A DNA stretch of 64,000 bases from Endozoicomonas sp. 8E (lineage in GTDB: Bacteria; Pseudomonadota; Gammaproteobacteria; Pseudomonadales; Endozoicomonadaceae): positions 367,501 through 431,500 of the forward strand of contig NZ_CP120717.1 in assembly GCF_032883915.1 (NCBI RefSeq), given 5' to 3'. The notes beneath the pieces were generated by a model. That model had not been told where the DNA came from and did not search any database. It saw only the letters and a program-made list of their open reading frames with translations. The number at the start of each line of letters is the position of its first letter. Position 1 is the stretch's first letter. This document shows, one piece after another, positions 24,901 to 29,733 of the stretch. A program made the position numbers and the translations under genes.

Positions 24901-25748
24901 CTGTCCATGGCTTCAAAGATAAAAGTAACAACCGTTTGCTCACCTGCTGCAAGGTAATCGAAGTCACTCCCGGGCAGGAAGCGAAAGCTGCCATCGTCAT
25001 TGAGTATCAACTGTCCTGAGTCAGGAGTCGTGACCAGACTGAATTTCAGAGCTTCTCCGGTGTTGGCGTCGAAGGCCTGAAGCTTGCCTTCAAGCTCTGT
25101 CGCGCTCTCACTGCTTCCCATAATCATGTTTTGAGCAGTGGGCGCATAATTGACAGGAGAGGAGCTGGCTAATTCTTCATTGTTCTTTTCGGGTGCAAGC
25201 AGTGGTTGGATGGATTCAAGCGGTTGTTTAATTTCTTCTGATGATTCCGATAGCGGCTCAATCGCTTTTTGTTCTTCTAATTCTGTAGCATCTCTCTCCA
25301 GAACAACGGCTTCACCGGATAAGCCATTGCTTGCTTCCGGGCTGGGGTCTTGAGAGGAACTTTCAGGTTCGTCTGATGAAGCAATTTCAGAAACTTCAAC
25401 AGGGTTAACTTCAATAGGGGCAACTGCGGCAGAATCTGCCCTTTCTGCAATAGCATCCAGTATTTCTTCCGCTTCTGATGGGTCATCAATATCAGATGAC
25501 GATTCAGGTAGAAGCATATTCTGCAGCATAACAAGCTGAGACTGCCCCCCCAGCTCAATGACTTCGCTATTAACAAGAAGAATATAGACAGGGCTGCTGG
25601 ATTCAGAGACTACTGTGTCATTGAGATAGAGGGGATCCCCTTCCTGAAGAGCGCGTTTGCTGCCATCAGGGGCGATGGCAAATACATAACCATCGGTTTT
25701 TTGAACGTGGCCGATTACAGGCTTGGAACCATCCGAGTTCGACAGCAT
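3978..25748 (-). CDS. Giant LapA/RTX-type adhesin exported by type I secretion
   Basis: One uninterrupted 7256-residue frame. Residues 1-90 resemble the LapA retention module (GHVQKTDGYVFAIAPDGSKR), followed by an acidic Ser/Glu linker to about residue 198 with a di-alanine (SAAV) that might be a LapG-type site. Next come VCBS-like, cadherin-like (about 513-606) and putative-Ig domains, four near-identical LamG domains (about 1717-1917, 3435-3637, 4867-5069, 6168-6369) and one unrelated LamG (about 2747-2937). An RTX/T1SS target block sits internally at about 2543-2703. Near the end are an unclassified beta-rich segment (about 6573-6709), an FBA-like domain (about 6928-7087) and a terminal GGxGxD repeat plus T1SS target. 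AGGAAGCG precedes the ATG. The gene is last in an operon with its own exporter. The likely role is a cell-surface, Ca-binding adhesin. No lapD, lapG or tolC homolog is in the window. Confidence 0.93.
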   Translation of the reverse strand: MLSNSDGSKPVIGHVQKTDGYVFAIAPDGSKRALQEGDPLYLNDTVVSESSSPVYILLVNSEVIELGGQSQLVMLQNMLLPESSSDIDDPSEAEEILDAIAERADSAAVAPIEVNPVEVSEIASSDEPESSSQDPSPEASNGLSGEAVVLERDATELEEQKAIEPLSESSEEIKQPLESIQPLLAPEKNNEELASSSPVNYAPTAQNMIMGSSESATELEGKLQAFDANTGEALKFSLVTTPDSGQLILNDDGSFRFLPGSDFDYLAAGEQTVVTFIFEAMDSNGASSRASVDITITGDNNEGDKDTPETAKTVLAQIVQSDEETTIDLLSQAFDKDPDALSVTQLRLTEGNEAGVSIGLDGNSLSIDPEAYKYLAAGETETLTYEYLVTNSRGESVLESVTITLSGNNDQPQVREAVVQTFDKNSDDFNVDLLAGAFDLDSSDNLNAVSLRITAGDPSGITIADDGNSLDVDASAYGHLAAGESEVIEYSYEIEDGQGGVVSQSASITIEGINDNPEDIELSGTRIDENQDGAVVGTLSTTDKDLSDNHTYTVDDHRFEVVDGDLKLKEGIALDHETDESIDIEVTTTDADGAAYSESFTLEVSDINEAPVSSDSSTTIDEDSLYRFTLNDFPYSDQDDSDTLAAVVIETLPASGSLELNGTQISKGDTISRADIAAGSLTFLPEANQSADNYTYFNFRVSGGALSSDIQTFSISVDPLDDAPVAGNVDLGSTPEDTSYVIKASDLLASASDVDGDSLTIQSVTLADPATGSLADNHDGTWSYTPTAHYFADDVTFNFTVSDGTSGDEATASATLDVISVNDAAVIAGVDTGAVTEDDNATLTTSGNLTVTDVDANEAVFQAEILSGNHGQLSINADGSWTYSADNSQSAIQTLEDGDSLTDSFSVQTADGTQHIVTATIHGTNDAPLVTAGGALAYTKNDGDQVIDSNITLSDIDSVTLESATITISNNFVPAEDSLAFTNHNGISGSWDSSTGTMTLSGTATVAQYQAALRTVTYSNSSGSPFTADRTVSFSVDDGHNSSQIVTSTIIATAVNNAPVTAGTLVTSDEDTPYIFSTSDFTFSDPDAGHTLQSIKITQLPLAGELLFNGSAVTVGMEVTKNELLAGRLKFEPAQNEHGNLYASFEFQVSDGHLFSSSATFDFSITPVNDDPTVSSAIAKNFVEDSASVNIDLLESAADVDTGDTLSVTRITLSSGDDSGITVNGNTLTVDPGAYDYLPNGVTETIVYSYDIEDGNGGSVSQTATLVITGTNDNANITGLDTATVTEDSHASTLTTSGSLTVTDADQNEARFQAETLTATHGDLVIDASGQWTYTADNTLLAIQSLGDGDTLSETFTVTTAGGDNHNVTITIVGTNDGPIISGVTDVAGAVSEIADGGAGENSNTLTDTGSFTIADVDLSDQQNVSVTAAANGYLGSLTATVADDTQGDGSGRIDWSFSVDDADVDYLSAGQTLTQTYTVTVDDGEGGTVDQQVTITITGTNDAAVITGDDSGSVTEDAGNTLTTSGTLSVTDADGGEASFTAETITGSYGSLAINASGSWSYSASNSHADIQALGDGDTLTETVTVRSLDGTTHNIVITINGSNDGPVIDAGVANQSATEEQAFSYQIPSNAFSDIEGDNLTYSATLSDGSPLPAWLAFDAATRTFSGTPDDPDVGNLSVKISVSDGSATTDVSWSLDVIAVNDAPELSGSPLIGEIEAAYSFSNNTDQSGNGNNLTLSGSAALSSGRNGGQAFEMDGSSGSGEISGLEVGGAMTISAWVKYDSLSQNWSRIVDFADGAANNNILLAHVGTSSTLAFEIFDGGSLEGQLHINNFFAAGEWVHVTATVDDNGVMRVYKNGELAGENLNGAAPPEMVRSGNYIGKSHWNDGDLDGSIGDLAIFNTDLGAHQVKAVYQADSVENLVSDAFHLVEQSANGTVLGSVAATDVDSASNQLTYSLTNDAGGRFTINSATGEISVADSTQLDHDSNASHTIRVQVSDGQLSSTRDYTVYVNSSTLSTNEDTSYTLTLTDLSSSDQEADAMTQIKVSTLPDEGTLKLNGVVVTANQVISKADIEADLLVFEPDSDEAGDNYTSFGFQVYDGSSYSGEHTRTFDVAAVNDAPTISSATDVTGAVTEIVDGGAGENSNTLTDTGSFTIADADLADQQSVSVSAGANGYLGSLTASVADDTQGDGSGRIDWSFSVDDADVDYLSAGQTLTQTYTVSVDDGEGGTVDQQVTITITGTNDAAVITGDDSGSVTEDAGNTLTTSGTLSVTDADGGEASFTAETITGSYGSLAINGNGSWSYSASNSHADIQALGDGDTLTETLTVQSLDGTTHDIDITINGTNDAPTAANNNLSLSEAGQHTFSHAEFGFSDVDSGDSLASITLTSLPATGSLTLNGSAVTINQVVSASDIPNLVFTADASINGSHHGSLGFKVSDGTQQSSAYTIDFYTPPKIDLVVLDGSFQPVITGTGQPDATLNFTINSNSYSATVGSDGHWSFTPSLTLNDGDPLNISVTSTETGGIASAATTYSADISLGDAQDNTVAGGSGIDLIHGGAGADVLTGGEGNDLLKGGSGQDRLVWEAGDEGTAGSPAVDHVADFAVGAGGDILDLHALLRGEENTTADQFIQFRTEGSNTVIDVSVVAGGDVVQQIVLENTDLSPLGNTDQEIIDQLQSDGQLILTRALAIDTVMGDNRISAAEKGAVLVSGVGEPGAEVTVTLRNSQLTDPSSRKASIPQPQENWAFDGDLSGSSSLTFTGGSPSYTNGPVSGAQAIHLDGIDDQLTAPIDVSENEYAVSFWFKTTDNSGGLFAVKDSLDEDRSLYIENGQIKFNVYDGGYEHLTTTETYNDGEWHHITHTFGGDAGVQKLYIDGEEVLSGSFSSSSFSWQSSITIGKSDRYGEDFLEGDIAGLEIFNKGLTAYEVESIYNTVTETVTVDADGNWSLAGNEVDVSTLSDGDLELTVTQTDSANNVTAASSTITLAGNNAAVISGTDTGNVTEDAAAVNLTVSGTLTITDADIGEASFTAGSTTGTYGSLTINTSGSWTYTADNTLTAIQALGDGDTLTETITVSALDGTPQNVVITITGTNDAPTISGVTDVVGTVTEIVDGGAGENSNTLTDTGSFTIADVDLSDQQNVSVTAAANGYLGSLTAIVADDTQGDGSGRIDWSFSVDDADVDYLSAGQTLTQTYTVTVDDGEGGTVDQQVTITITGTNDAAVITGDDSGSVTEDAGNTLTTSGTLSVTDGDSGEASFTAETIVGSYGSLAINANGSWSYSASNSHADIQALGDGDTLTETVTVRSLDGTTHNIVITINGSNDGPVIDAGVANQSATEEQAFSYQIPSNAFSDIEGDNLSYSATLSDGSPLPAWLTFDAATRTFSGTPDDPDVGNLSVKISVSDGSATTDVSWSLDVIAVNDAPELSGSPLIGEIEAAYSFSNNTDQSGNGNDLTLSGSAALSSGRNGGQAFEMDGSSGSGEISGLEVGGAMTISAWVKYDSLSQNWSRIVDFADGAANNNILLAHVGTSSTLAFEIFDGGSLEGQLHINNFFTAGEWVHVTATVDDNGVMRVYKNGELAGENLNGAAPPEMVRSGNYIGKSHWNDGDLDGSIGDLAIFNTDLGAHQVKAVYQADSVENLVSDAFHLVEQSANGTVLGSVAATDVDSASNQLTYSLTNDAGGRFTINSATGEISVADSTQLNHDSNASHTIRVQVSDGQLSSTRDYTVYVNSSTMSTNEDTSYTLTLTDLSSSDQEADAMTQIKVSTLPDEGTLKLNGVVVTANQVISKADIEADLLVFEPDSDEAGDNYTSFGFQVYDGSSYSGEHTRTFDVAAVNDAPTISSATDVTGAVTEIVDGGAGENSNTLTDAGSFTIADVDLSDQQNVSVTAAANGYLGSLTASVADDTQGDGSGRIDWSFSVDDADVDYLSAGQTLTQTYTVTVDDGEGGTVDQQVTITITGTNDAAVITGDDSGSVTEDAGNTLTTSGTLSVTDADGGEASFTAETITGSYGSLAINGNGSWSYSASNSHADIQALGDGDTLTETLTVKSLDGTTHNIVITFNGTNDAPAISSATDVAGAVTEILDGAAGENSNTLTDTGSFTIADVDLSDQQNVSVTAAANGYLGSLTATVADDTQGDGSGRIDWSFSVDDADVDYLSAGQTLTQTYTVTVDDGEGGTVDQQVTITITGTNDAAVITGDNSGSVTEDAGNTLTTSGTLSVTDADGGEASFTAETITGSYGSLAINASGNWSYSASNSHADIQALGDGDTLTETLTVKSLDGTTHNIVITFNGTNDAPAISSATDVAGAVTEILDGAAGENSNTLTDTGSFTIADVDLSDQQNVSVTAAANGYLGSLTATVADDTQGDGSGRIDWSFSVDDADVDYLSAGQTLTQTYTVTVDDGEGATVDQQVTITITGTNDAAVITGDDSGSVTEDAGNTLTTSGTLSVTDGDSGEASFTAETITGSYGSLAINASGTWSYSASNSHADIQALGDGDTLTETLTVRSLDGTTHNIVITFNGTNDAPAISSATDVAGAVTEILDGAAGENSNTLTDTGSFTIADVDLSDQQNVSVTAAANGYLGSLTASVADDTQGDGSGRIDWSFSVDDADVDYLSAGQTLTQTYTVTVDDGEGGTVDQQVTITITGTNDAAVITGDDSGSVTEDAGNTLTTSGTLSVTDGDSGEASFTAETIVGSYGSLAINANGSWSYSASNSHADIQALGDGDTLTETVTVRSLDGTTHNIVITINGNNDGPVIDAGVTNQSATEEQAFSYQIPSNAFSDIEGDNLTYSATLSDGSPLPAWLAFDAATRTFSGTPDDPDVGNLSVKISVSDGSATTDVSWSLDVIAVNDAPELSGSPLIGEIEAAYSFSNNTDQSGNGNDLTLSGSAALSSGRNGGQAFEMDGSSGSGEISGLEVGGAMTISAWVKYDSLSQNWSRIVDFADGAANNNILLAHVGTSSTLAFEIFDGGSLEGQLHINNFFTAGEWVHVTATVDDNGVMRVYKNGELAGENLNGAAPPEMVRSGNYIGKSHWNDGDLDGSIGDLAIFNTDLGAHQVKAVYQADSVENLVSDAFHLVEQSANGTVLGSVAATDVDSASNQLTYSLTNDAGGRFTINSATGEISVADSTQLDHDSNASHTIRVQVSDGQLSSTRDYTVYVNSSTLSTNEDTNYTLTLTDLSSSDQEADAMTQIKVSTLPDEGTLKLNGVVVTANQVISKADIEADLLVFEPDSDEAGDNYTSFGFQVYDGSSYSGEHTRTFDVAAVNDAPTISSANDVTGAVTEIVDGGAGENSNTLTDTGSFTIADVDLSDQQNVSVTAAANGYLGSLTASVADDTQGDGSGRIDWSFSVDDADVDYLSAGQTLTQTYTVTVDDGEGGTVDQQVTITITGTNDAAVITGDDSGSVTEDAGNTLTTSGTLSVTDADGGEASFTAETITGSYGSLAINGNGSWSYSASNSHADIQALGDGDTLTETLTVKSLDGTTHNIVITFNGTNDAPAISSATDVAGAVTEILDGAAGENSNTLTDTGSFTIADVDLSDQQNVSVTAAANGYLGSLTATVADDTQGDGSGRIDWSFSVDDADVDYLSAGQTLTQTYTVTVDDGEGGTVDQQVTITITGTNDAAVITGDNSGSVTEDAGNTLTTSGTLSVTDADGGEASFTAETITGSYGSLAINASGNWSYSASNSHADIQALGDGDTLTETLTVKSLDGTTHNIVITFNGTNDGPTIDAGMADQSATEEQAFSYQVPSNAFADIDGDNLTYSATLSDGSPLPAWLSFDPANSTFSGTPDDPDLGQIIVKVTASDGVLSVSDQFKINVAAVNDAPIAPAAEVEKIDFVWGGASITNKSADSLNLPNGFELGDSVWLTKTDGSHGKGVKVQISENQDGTLNFKAIEAKYTDLVTWNSLSSAQQASYFETAGTATSVASSNSDTGYGISDIAVNSGSAVSGFLDSATGKNVDPFSSVENSSNGTVVGSVTATDVEGDNLVYSLTDDAGGRFAINSASGQITVADGSLLDYETSSSHAITVEVSDGQLTSQQNYTIQLSDTNDAPELVGSLNNQTVAEESAFSYTTPANAFSDDDGDVLTYSASLANGNPLPAWLTFDAATRTFSGTPDDPDVGNLSIKISVSDGFETTDVYWSLDVTAVNDAPELSGSPLIDGIEAAYSFSDNTDLSGNGNDLTLSGSAALSSGRNGGQAFEMDGSSGSGEISGLEVGGAMTISAWVKYDSLSQNWSRIVDFADGAANNNILLAHVGTSSTLAFEIFDGGSLEGQLHINNFFTAGEWVHVTATVDDNGVMRVYKNGELAGENLNGAAPPEMVRSGNYIGKSHWNDGDLDGSIGDLAIFNTDLGAHQVKAVYQADSVENLVSDAFHLVEQSANGTVLGSVAATDVDSASNQLTYSLTNDAGGRFTINSATGEISVADSTQLDHDSNASHTIRVQVSDGQLSSTRDYTVYVNSSTLSTNEDTNYTLTLTDLSSSDQEADAMTQIKVSTLPDEGTLKLNGVVVTANQVISKADIEAGLLIFEPDSNEAGDNYTSIGFKVHDGSSYSGEHTRTFDVTAVADSVTMNNISSEVLNSTFDGNNTDGWQRTNPHGISHSLVKNNRLNNYYSTESYRNIDTSDSSVQTYELTFILHHERNLHNTTNIRVKWNGQTVATYTEAPGSGTHTSTKTILLNATGNPTTELRFDEDLNIFYLDNIRITKVRATDEDNAFILPDLGITQVDTDGSETLTVSADGVPAGAVLTDGSHSITADGTAVDISGWDYANLQITPPANSTDTMNLTFTATTTESNGESSSVSETLSIRVNSIDDKPVSSDNSLLLKQTDSYTFSSEDFSFIDGDAGDTLQSITITSLPASGALTLNGAAVTANQVITAADLGNLTYTAPATDPDVGTSFGFTVSDGSLSSDPQTFTLNVRGAYSDNLLTNGSGQNFTADWNIIENGADGWATTVTSHDGDNKAWITSSAWAKKSQTVDLLAEGFSEKYLDSAPEISVSDWFRDTLHNDQYYLKVELRDASHNVIASYDTGVLTANDNWQEATNNFSNYGAGARYVYFEHGGKSSEQWSGHFGTVIDNSKVTIKVGDLVGTNSGEIIDGTAQSDTLKGEGGADTLLGDAGDDLIFGGDGEDIITGGAGDDILTGGNDSDTFVWLSSDLGSVATPAEDVIKDFTTGSGGDIIDLSDILVDDSISLDQYLNLNFSNGDTTIEVMPGADGSVTQKIKLEGVDLSSYGGGSTEAQILNNLLNDGNLQID
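4490..4966 (-). other. FBA-like (F-box-associated, glycan-binding) domain in the adhesin
   Basis: Adhesin residues about 6928-7087. Features in the order found in the FBA domains of FBXO2/FBXO6/NCCRP1: NLLTNGSGQN, GADGW, KKSQTVDLLAEGF, LDSAPEISVSDWF, LKVELRDASHNVIASYDTG, FSNYGAGARYVYFEHGGK, WSGHFG and a closing NSKVTIKVG. The spacing and order fit the roughly 170-residue eukaryotic domain. It lies just before the terminal RTX repeats, so it would be near the cell-distal end of an anchored adhesin. The assignment is by recalled family pattern, not a search. Confidence 0.8.
11479..14226 (-). repeat. Tandem array of four 687-nt VCBS-pair repeats
   Basis: Four consecutive 229-residue units, each a pair of VCBS-type beta domains (starting ISSATDV and ending near ITFNGTNDAP), repeat with an exact 687-nt period. 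Neighbouring copies are nearly identical in DNA. Two more units lie at about 8562-9935 and single units near 16460, 19390 and 21600, making nine in the gene. Confidence 0.9.
17640..18125 (-). other. Internal RTX repeats plus T1SS C-terminal-type target domain
   Basis: Adhesin residues about 2543-2703 contain GGSGIDLIHGGAGADVLTGG and GGEGNDLLKGGSGQDRL nonapeptide repeats followed by FAVGAGGDILDLHALL, the same layout as the real C-terminus (FTTGSGGDIIDLSDIL). The reading frame continues for another 4500 residues, so a secretion-signal-type domain is buried mid-protein. Confidence 0.85.
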
Positions 25749-25766
25749 ATTCGCTTCCTGAAGCGT

Positions 25767-27296
25767 CTATCGCTCAGTCAGAGCATTTTGTCTGGCCCTG
25801 AGAATTGGCTTCATCAAATATTCCATCAGGGTTTTCTCTCCGGTGATAATATCGATGTTAGCCTTCATACCCGGGATGATTTCCAGTGGTTTTTCGGGGT
25901 TGCCAAGCTGATTTTCATGGGTTCTGACGCGAACGATGTAGAAACTTTCTCCTTTATCATCCTTTATTGTGTCAGCGCTTATGTGCTCTACCAGGCCTTC
26001 AAGTCCACCATAAACGGCAAAGTCGTAGGCGGTTAACTTAACGACAGACTTCATGCCTTCCCTGAGAAAGCCTATATCTTTAGGAGCGATCTGGGCTTCA
26101 ACCAGCAGGGATTCCTCTACCGGGACAATTTCCATGACATCCATTCCGGGCTGTATAACTCCGCCTACGGTTTTAACATTGATCTTTTTAACAATGCCTT
26201 CCACCGGTGAGCGAAGCAGTGTCCTGACCACCTGATCTTCCAGACTGGTTTGTGTTTCAGAAAGTTGGTCCAGTTTGACTTCAGCGTCTTTCAGTTCCTG
26301 AACCACTTCTTCCCGGAATTTGATAGTAAGTTCACGCTTACGTGCCAGAGCCTCCTGATAAGCTGCCTTAAGCTTGGGAATGGACAGTTCTGTCATCTTC
26401 TTTTCAGAGGCCAGATCATTGACTCTCTGCCTGAGCTGAAGCATTTCTACATGGGAAATAACGCCTTGATCAGCCAGAGGTTCGGTCAGTTCCAGCTCCT
26501 CTTCTCCCAGCTCCAGACTGGTGGTTAAAAACTCCAGCTGTGACTCGGAAGCGGCCAGTTCGTGTTTGGCCTGAGAAGCTTGTTTGTTGACAATATCAAG
26601 CTCGGCTTTAAGACCGGCATCTCGTCTCTGGAAAATCTGTATCTCCCGATCAACATAATCCTGATAATTACTTAATTCGGGAGGAAACTTCACTGAATTG
26701 CCAAACAGTTCAGCCTTGAGTCTTGCGGCTTTTGCCAGCTCACTGTAATACTCAACAGCGCTTTCCCTGAAAGTGGACTTGAAGCGGGTATCATCCAGTT
26801 GCAGCAATGGCTGCCCTTCCCTGACCAGCTCACCCTCCTGGACAAAAAGCTCTTCCAGTATGCCGCCTTCAAAGTTTTGAATGACCTGCAGATGAGAAGA
26901 GGGAACGACCTCACCCATGCCCCGGGTGATTTCATCCAGTGGTGCCAGACTGGCCCAGGTGATGGCTGAGCCAATGGCCAGCAGCATGGTGTAAATAAGC
27001 AGCCTGCCGCCTCTTGGGGCTTTCATTAACATGGCAGCGCTGGTATCAGACATGTACTCCAGATCTTCCGCACTGACGTTCTCTTCCAGTGAAGAAGTAT
27101 TCTTCAGGTTTTCATCTTCTTCAATCTGCCTGTCCAGTTCTTCCAGCATGGCTTCTTCGGTCAGAACTTCCTGATCATCAGAACTCACTTCATACTCTGC
27201 CTCTCTGGACGGAGTTGTTGATTGAGTCTTTGAAGTCTCATGGGGCTGATCTTCTGGTATTTCAGAAGTGTTTTTATCGTCCTTGTACTCGCTCAT
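25767..27296 (-). CDS. HlyD-family periplasmic adaptor of the adhesin exporter
   Basis: Membrane-fusion subunit of a type I secretion system (LapC/HlyD role), linking the inner-membrane ABC exporter to a TolC-type outer-membrane channel. Of its 509 residues, about 1-90 form an unusually long acidic cytoplasmic tail rich in Glu, Asp and Ser. One membrane helix (LLIYTMLLAIGSAITWASLA) follows at about 100-120, then the typical EGGILEELFVQEGELVREGQ lipoyl-like half, a long coiled-coil hairpin (about 200-370), and the second half with LLRSPVEGIVKKI. AGGATCG precedes the ATG. It is 18 nt upstream of the adhesin gene and 57 nt downstream of the ABC gene, so the three are almost certainly co-transcribed. 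No outer-membrane partner is present in the window. Confidence 0.93.
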   Translation of the reverse strand: MSEYKDDKNTSEIPEDQPHETSKTQSTTPSREAEYEVSSDDQEVLTEEAMLEELDRQIEEDENLKNTSSLEENVSAEDLEYMSDTSAAMLMKAPRGGRLLIYTMLLAIGSAITWASLAPLDEITRGMGEVVPSSHLQVIQNFEGGILEELFVQEGELVREGQPLLQLDDTRFKSTFRESAVEYYSELAKAARLKAELFGNSVKFPPELSNYQDYVDREIQIFQRRDAGLKAELDIVNKQASQAKHELAASESQLEFLTTSLELGEEELELTEPLADQGVISHVEMLQLRQRVNDLASEKKMTELSIPKLKAAYQEALARKRELTIKFREEVVQELKDAEVKLDQLSETQTSLEDQVVRTLLRSPVEGIVKKINVKTVGGVIQPGMDVMEIVPVEESLLVEAQIAPKDIGFLREGMKSVVKLTAYDFAVYGGLEGLVEHISADTIKDDKGESFYIVRVRTHENQLGNPEKPLEIIPGMKANIDIITGEKTLMEYLMKPILRARQNALTER

Positions 27297-27353
27297 TGCA
27301 CGATCCTGTTCAATCCATTCAAGGTCATTGGCAGCTCATTGCTGACTGCAGGG

Positions 27354-29531
27354 TTACTCGATTTTGAGTTTGCCCTGCTTAAGGGCTGCGTGAACCTGAT
27401 CCTTGGGTCCGTCCGCAACAATCTTTCCGTTATCCACCAGGATCAGGCGATCAACCAGCTCCAGCATGGAAGCCTTATGAGTGACCAGAACAATGGTTTT
27501 ATCCTTGCATTGCTTTTTCAGTTGTTCTTTGACTCGCAATTCGGTGGTGTTATCCATGGAGCTGGAAGGTTCATCAAGAACCAGAATGGGCGGGTCCATC
27601 AACAGAGCTCTGGCTAAGGCGATACTTTGTCGCTGTCCACCTGAGAGGTTTTGTCCCCTTTCGCCTACGATCATATCCATGCCGTTTGGATGCTTGTTGG
27701 CGAATTCGGTAACACCGGATATTTCAGCCGCTTTCAGCAGAGCAGCGTCGTCAACAAAGCTGGCACCGAGGGTGATGTTTTCCTTGATACTGCCATAGAA
27801 CAGGGTGATGTCCTGAGAGACACAACCAATGCTGCTTCGAAGGTCTGAAGGGTTGATCTGTCTCAGGTCAATACCATCGACCCGGATGGCACCTTCATTG
27901 GGCTCATAAAGGCCAAGAATCAGCTTCTCTATCGTGGTTTTTCCTGAACCGATGCGACCGATAATGGCTACTTTTTCACCGGGTTTGATGTGCAGATTGA
28001 TGTTTCTGAGGGCCTGGATCTCCTGACCCGGGTATGTGAAATCAACACCATCAAATTCAATACTTCCGGCCAGCTCAGGACGATTAACATAGTCACGGTC
28101 TGCCGGACGTTCTACCGGCATATCCATGATATCGTTAAGCCCATCCAGAGCTGATTTAGCCTGGTTGTAGCGAGTGGCAAGGCCGGCTACCTGAGCCATG
28201 GGAGCCAGGCATCGGCCTGACAACATAACGGTTGCAATCAGGCCACCCATACTGAGGTCACCCTCAGAAATCAGGAAAACACCGTAGCACACCAGCGCAA
28301 TGTTACACATCTGTTGAACATAAGCGCTGACAGTGGATGCGGAAGAGCTCAATAACTTGGTTTTGATACTCCAGGTGGCTATGTGGCCGACTGCTTTTTC
28401 CCACTTGTACTGAATCTCGCTCTCTGCCTGGGCAATTTTCAGGGCTTCCATGCCTGAAAGGCTTTCAATCAAGGTGGCGTTCTTCTGTGAGTTGGAGCGC
28501 AGGGTTTTCTCAACGGAACGCTTGAGAGGCCCTTGAATAGCAAAACTGTAAACGGCAATCAGGGCCATACAAAGCAGGGGAATGTAAGCCAGTGGTCCAC
28601 CCAGAATTAAAATCACCATCAATATGATCAGGGTGAAAGGGAGGTCCACCAGGGCAATCACCGTTGATGAGGTGATAAATTCCCGGATGCTCTCAAATTC
28701 CTGAAGGCTCTTGGCAAAGGAGCCGACCGAAACCGGTTTGGCCGACATGCTTAATCCCAGGACCCGTTCCATAACCCGGGATGAGAGCAATATGTCCGAT
28801 TTTTTGCCGGCAAGATCAATAAAATAACTTCGAATCATTTTCAGTACGAAGTCGAAGCTGAAGATAATAATGGCACCTATAGCCAGCACCCAGAGGGTAT
28901 CAAAAGCCTGGTTAGGCACCACTCTGTCGTAAACATTCATGACAAACAGCGGGCTGGCCACCACAAAAATATTGATCAGCAGGGAAGCCAGCAGGACATC
29001 TCTATAAATTCTCCAGGAGCCAAGAATCGTGCCCCAGAACCAATGTCGGGAGCGAATATTCAGCGTGGTGGGAGTCCGCTTGTCATATCGATGCTTTTCA
29101 CGAACATAAATGGTGTAGCCGGTGTAGTACTCTTCGAGATCCGGGAGGTTGATGTTCCTGACACCTTCTCCGGCTTCAGGAATAATCACTCGGGCATTAC
29201 CTTCTTCATGATCAATATCAATCAGAATGCAGGCTTTACGCTCCTTCAGAAATAGAACAGCAGGCGTGACCAGAGGAGAGATATCTTTCAATGCTCTTTT
29301 GTGAGTTTTCGACGCAAGGCCCGCTCTTTGGGCTGCACGGGAAAACAGTTCTGCGGTCAGCTTGCCATTTTCCAGAGGTAATCCGGCACGGAGGGAGTCG
29401 TGAGAAAAGGGCTTTCCATAATGCTTGGTGAGAATACTGAGGCATTCCAGTAAAGGATCAAACTCCTGTTGGTCGCTCTTGGGTATTCCCCACTCTTCGT
29501 TTGCATCTTCTGCAGCTGCACTGTAATTCAT
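27354..29531 (-). CDS. Type I secretion ABC exporter with C39-like domain
   Basis: Inner-membrane ATPase/permease (LapB/HlyB role) that would export the giant adhesin. Its 725 residues comprise an N-terminal peptidase-C39-like domain (about 20-150), a transmembrane domain of about six helices (about 175-460), and a nucleotide-binding domain with Walker A GRIGSGKTT, signature LSGGQRQ, Walker B ILVLDEPSSSMD and the switch His in LVTHKAS. The C39 domain lacks the catalytic Cys-Gly context (it reads LLECLSILTKHYG), so it should bind substrate without cutting it, as in RTX exporters. It is the first gene of the minus-strand operon; its promoter must lie in the AT-rich 200 bp between it and the divergent gene at 29734. 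Confidence 0.94.
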   Translation of the reverse strand: MNYSAAAEDANEEWGIPKSDQQEFDPLLECLSILTKHYGKPFSHDSLRAGLPLENGKLTAELFSRAAQRAGLASKTHKRALKDISPLVTPAVLFLKERKACILIDIDHEEGNARVIIPEAGEGVRNINLPDLEEYYTGYTIYVREKHRYDKRTPTTLNIRSRHWFWGTILGSWRIYRDVLLASLLINIFVVASPLFVMNVYDRVVPNQAFDTLWVLAIGAIIIFSFDFVLKMIRSYFIDLAGKKSDILLSSRVMERVLGLSMSAKPVSVGSFAKSLQEFESIREFITSSTVIALVDLPFTLIILMVILILGGPLAYIPLLCMALIAVYSFAIQGPLKRSVEKTLRSNSQKNATLIESLSGMEALKIAQAESEIQYKWEKAVGHIATWSIKTKLLSSSASTVSAYVQQMCNIALVCYGVFLISEGDLSMGGLIATVMLSGRCLAPMAQVAGLATRYNQAKSALDGLNDIMDMPVERPADRDYVNRPELAGSIEFDGVDFTYPGQEIQALRNINLHIKPGEKVAIIGRIGSGKTTIEKLILGLYEPNEGAIRVDGIDLRQINPSDLRSSIGCVSQDITLFYGSIKENITLGASFVDDAALLKAAEISGVTEFANKHPNGMDMIVGERGQNLSGGQRQSIALARALLMDPPILVLDEPSSSMDNTTELRVKEQLKKQCKDKTIVLVTHKASMLELVDRLILVDNGKIVADGPKDQVHAALKQGKLKIE

Positions 29532-29733
29532 AGTTCATTGCCAATGAAATAAAAAATAAATAACAGAGGTACAGCTTTTTCTGTTAAAAGGTTTCTGAAT
29601 TAATACTAGCGCAGTTTATTGGTCTTAAATGATTAATAAGAAAGTAATTAAAGAGTGTCTTATATCTGACGTTTGATTGTTGTTGATTACATAAAATACT
29701 AAATATGATGCTTTTTCGGCATGGAGGCGATTT

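Noticed and set aside
4207-25576. Dozens of 60-165-codon frames on both strands inside the adhesin gene
   Set aside because: They recur at the same place in each repeat copy, lack ribosome sites and family features, and are explained by the repeated codons of the adhesin.
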